NCBI GenBank assembly: GCA_018895125.1
Contig: JAHIOR010000063.1
Span: 1 to 13,740 of the forward strand
DNA from: Patescibacteria group bacterium
GTDB taxonomy: Bacteria; Patescibacteriota; Minisyncoccia; Minisyncoccales; GWA2-46-15
Direction of reading: 5' to 3'
DNA: 13,740 nt
Made by a program: the position numbers and the translations under genes. The notes under the pieces were generated by a model, which saw only the letters and a program-made list of their open reading frames with translations, was not told where the DNA came from and searched no databases. Below are positions 13,592 to 13,740 of the stretch, piece by piece (within the stretch, counting starts at the first letter, position 1; each line of letters begins with the position of its first letter).

Positions 13592-13740
13592 TCAGACGAT
13601 AAATGACTTCGTGAAATAGATCCCCCCGATTTTTAAATTAAAGTCGGTAAAATAATCTTCATTAACATCCTTATTAATCCTTTTAGTAACTTCCTTGGCT
13701 AATCCGACAAACTTGTGTTCATCAATTCCGAGCATAACTA
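13592..13740 (-). CDS. 3' end of an unrecognised gene (5' end beyond the window)
   Basis: The frame is open to the right edge and ends in TGA at 13594-13592, immediately before the TrpD-like ATG. The visible 48 residues read VMLGIDEHKFVGLAKEV, TKRINKDVNEDYFTDFN and LKIGGIYFTKSFIV. There is an ATG at 13735-13733, but only five bases precede it in the window, so whether it is the start is unknown. I do not recognise the family. The adjacent stop and start suggest an operon with the TrpD-like gene. Confidence 0.6.
   Translation of the reverse strand, partial: VMLGIDEHKFVGLAKEVTKRINKDVNEDYFTDFNLKIGGIYFTKSFIV

Overview
The window is a fragment of a small, AT-rich bacterial genome. Every recognisable gene is on the minus strand, so transcription runs from right to left. 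Most of it is a nearly complete type IV pilus (T4P) locus. Gene order (pilM, pilN, pilO, a small membrane protein, pilB, a lone CheY-like receiver, pilT, pilC, pilins, pilD), short products, tight packing, weak Shine-Dalgarno (SD) sites and short GFTLIEL pilins together suggest a Patescibacteria (Candidate Phyla Radiation) organism, perhaps Parcubacteria-like. That placement is inference from style, not a database match. TGA acts as an ordinary stop (positions 770 and 1918), which argues against the TGA-recoding Gracilibacteria and Absconditabacteria.

In transcription order, the right end (13740 to 12027) is not pilus-related. It holds the 3' end of an unrecognised gene, a divergent TrpD-family (anthranilate phosphoribosyltransferase-like) ORF lacking its C-terminal third, a HAD phosphatase fragment lacking its N-terminal catalytic motif, and a Nudix hydrolase. 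The TrpD-like and HAD pieces meet at one point near 12870-12900, as if a deletion fused two genes.

About 540 bases (11487 to 12026) have no convincing gene but much structure: five GAGACA/TGTCTC motifs, an imperfect GC-rich hairpin, and repeated ACTCC...GGAG...TAATG modules that resemble the pilM leader. An extended -10 promoter (TGATATAAT) lies just upstream of pilM.

From 11486 to 4367 is the machine core. PilM (actin-like), PilN and PilO form the inner-membrane alignment platform. PilB is the extension ATPase, PilT the retraction ATPase and PilC the platform protein. A CheY-like regulator sits between the two ATPases and could tune pilus dynamics. Three pilin genes follow, two of them closely related paralogues. 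No PilQ secretin or PilP lipoprotein gene is visible.

From 2819 to the left edge come a hairpin terminator, the prepilin peptidase PilD, a membrane-anchored SurA/parvulin-like protein, and a cysteine-rich secreted protein carrying an InlB-type B-repeat. The secreted gene starts by a TGATG overlap with the chaperone-like gene and runs off the left edge, so it is easily missed. The last two look like an envelope folding factor coupled to its possible client, a candidate surface or pilus-associated adhesin.
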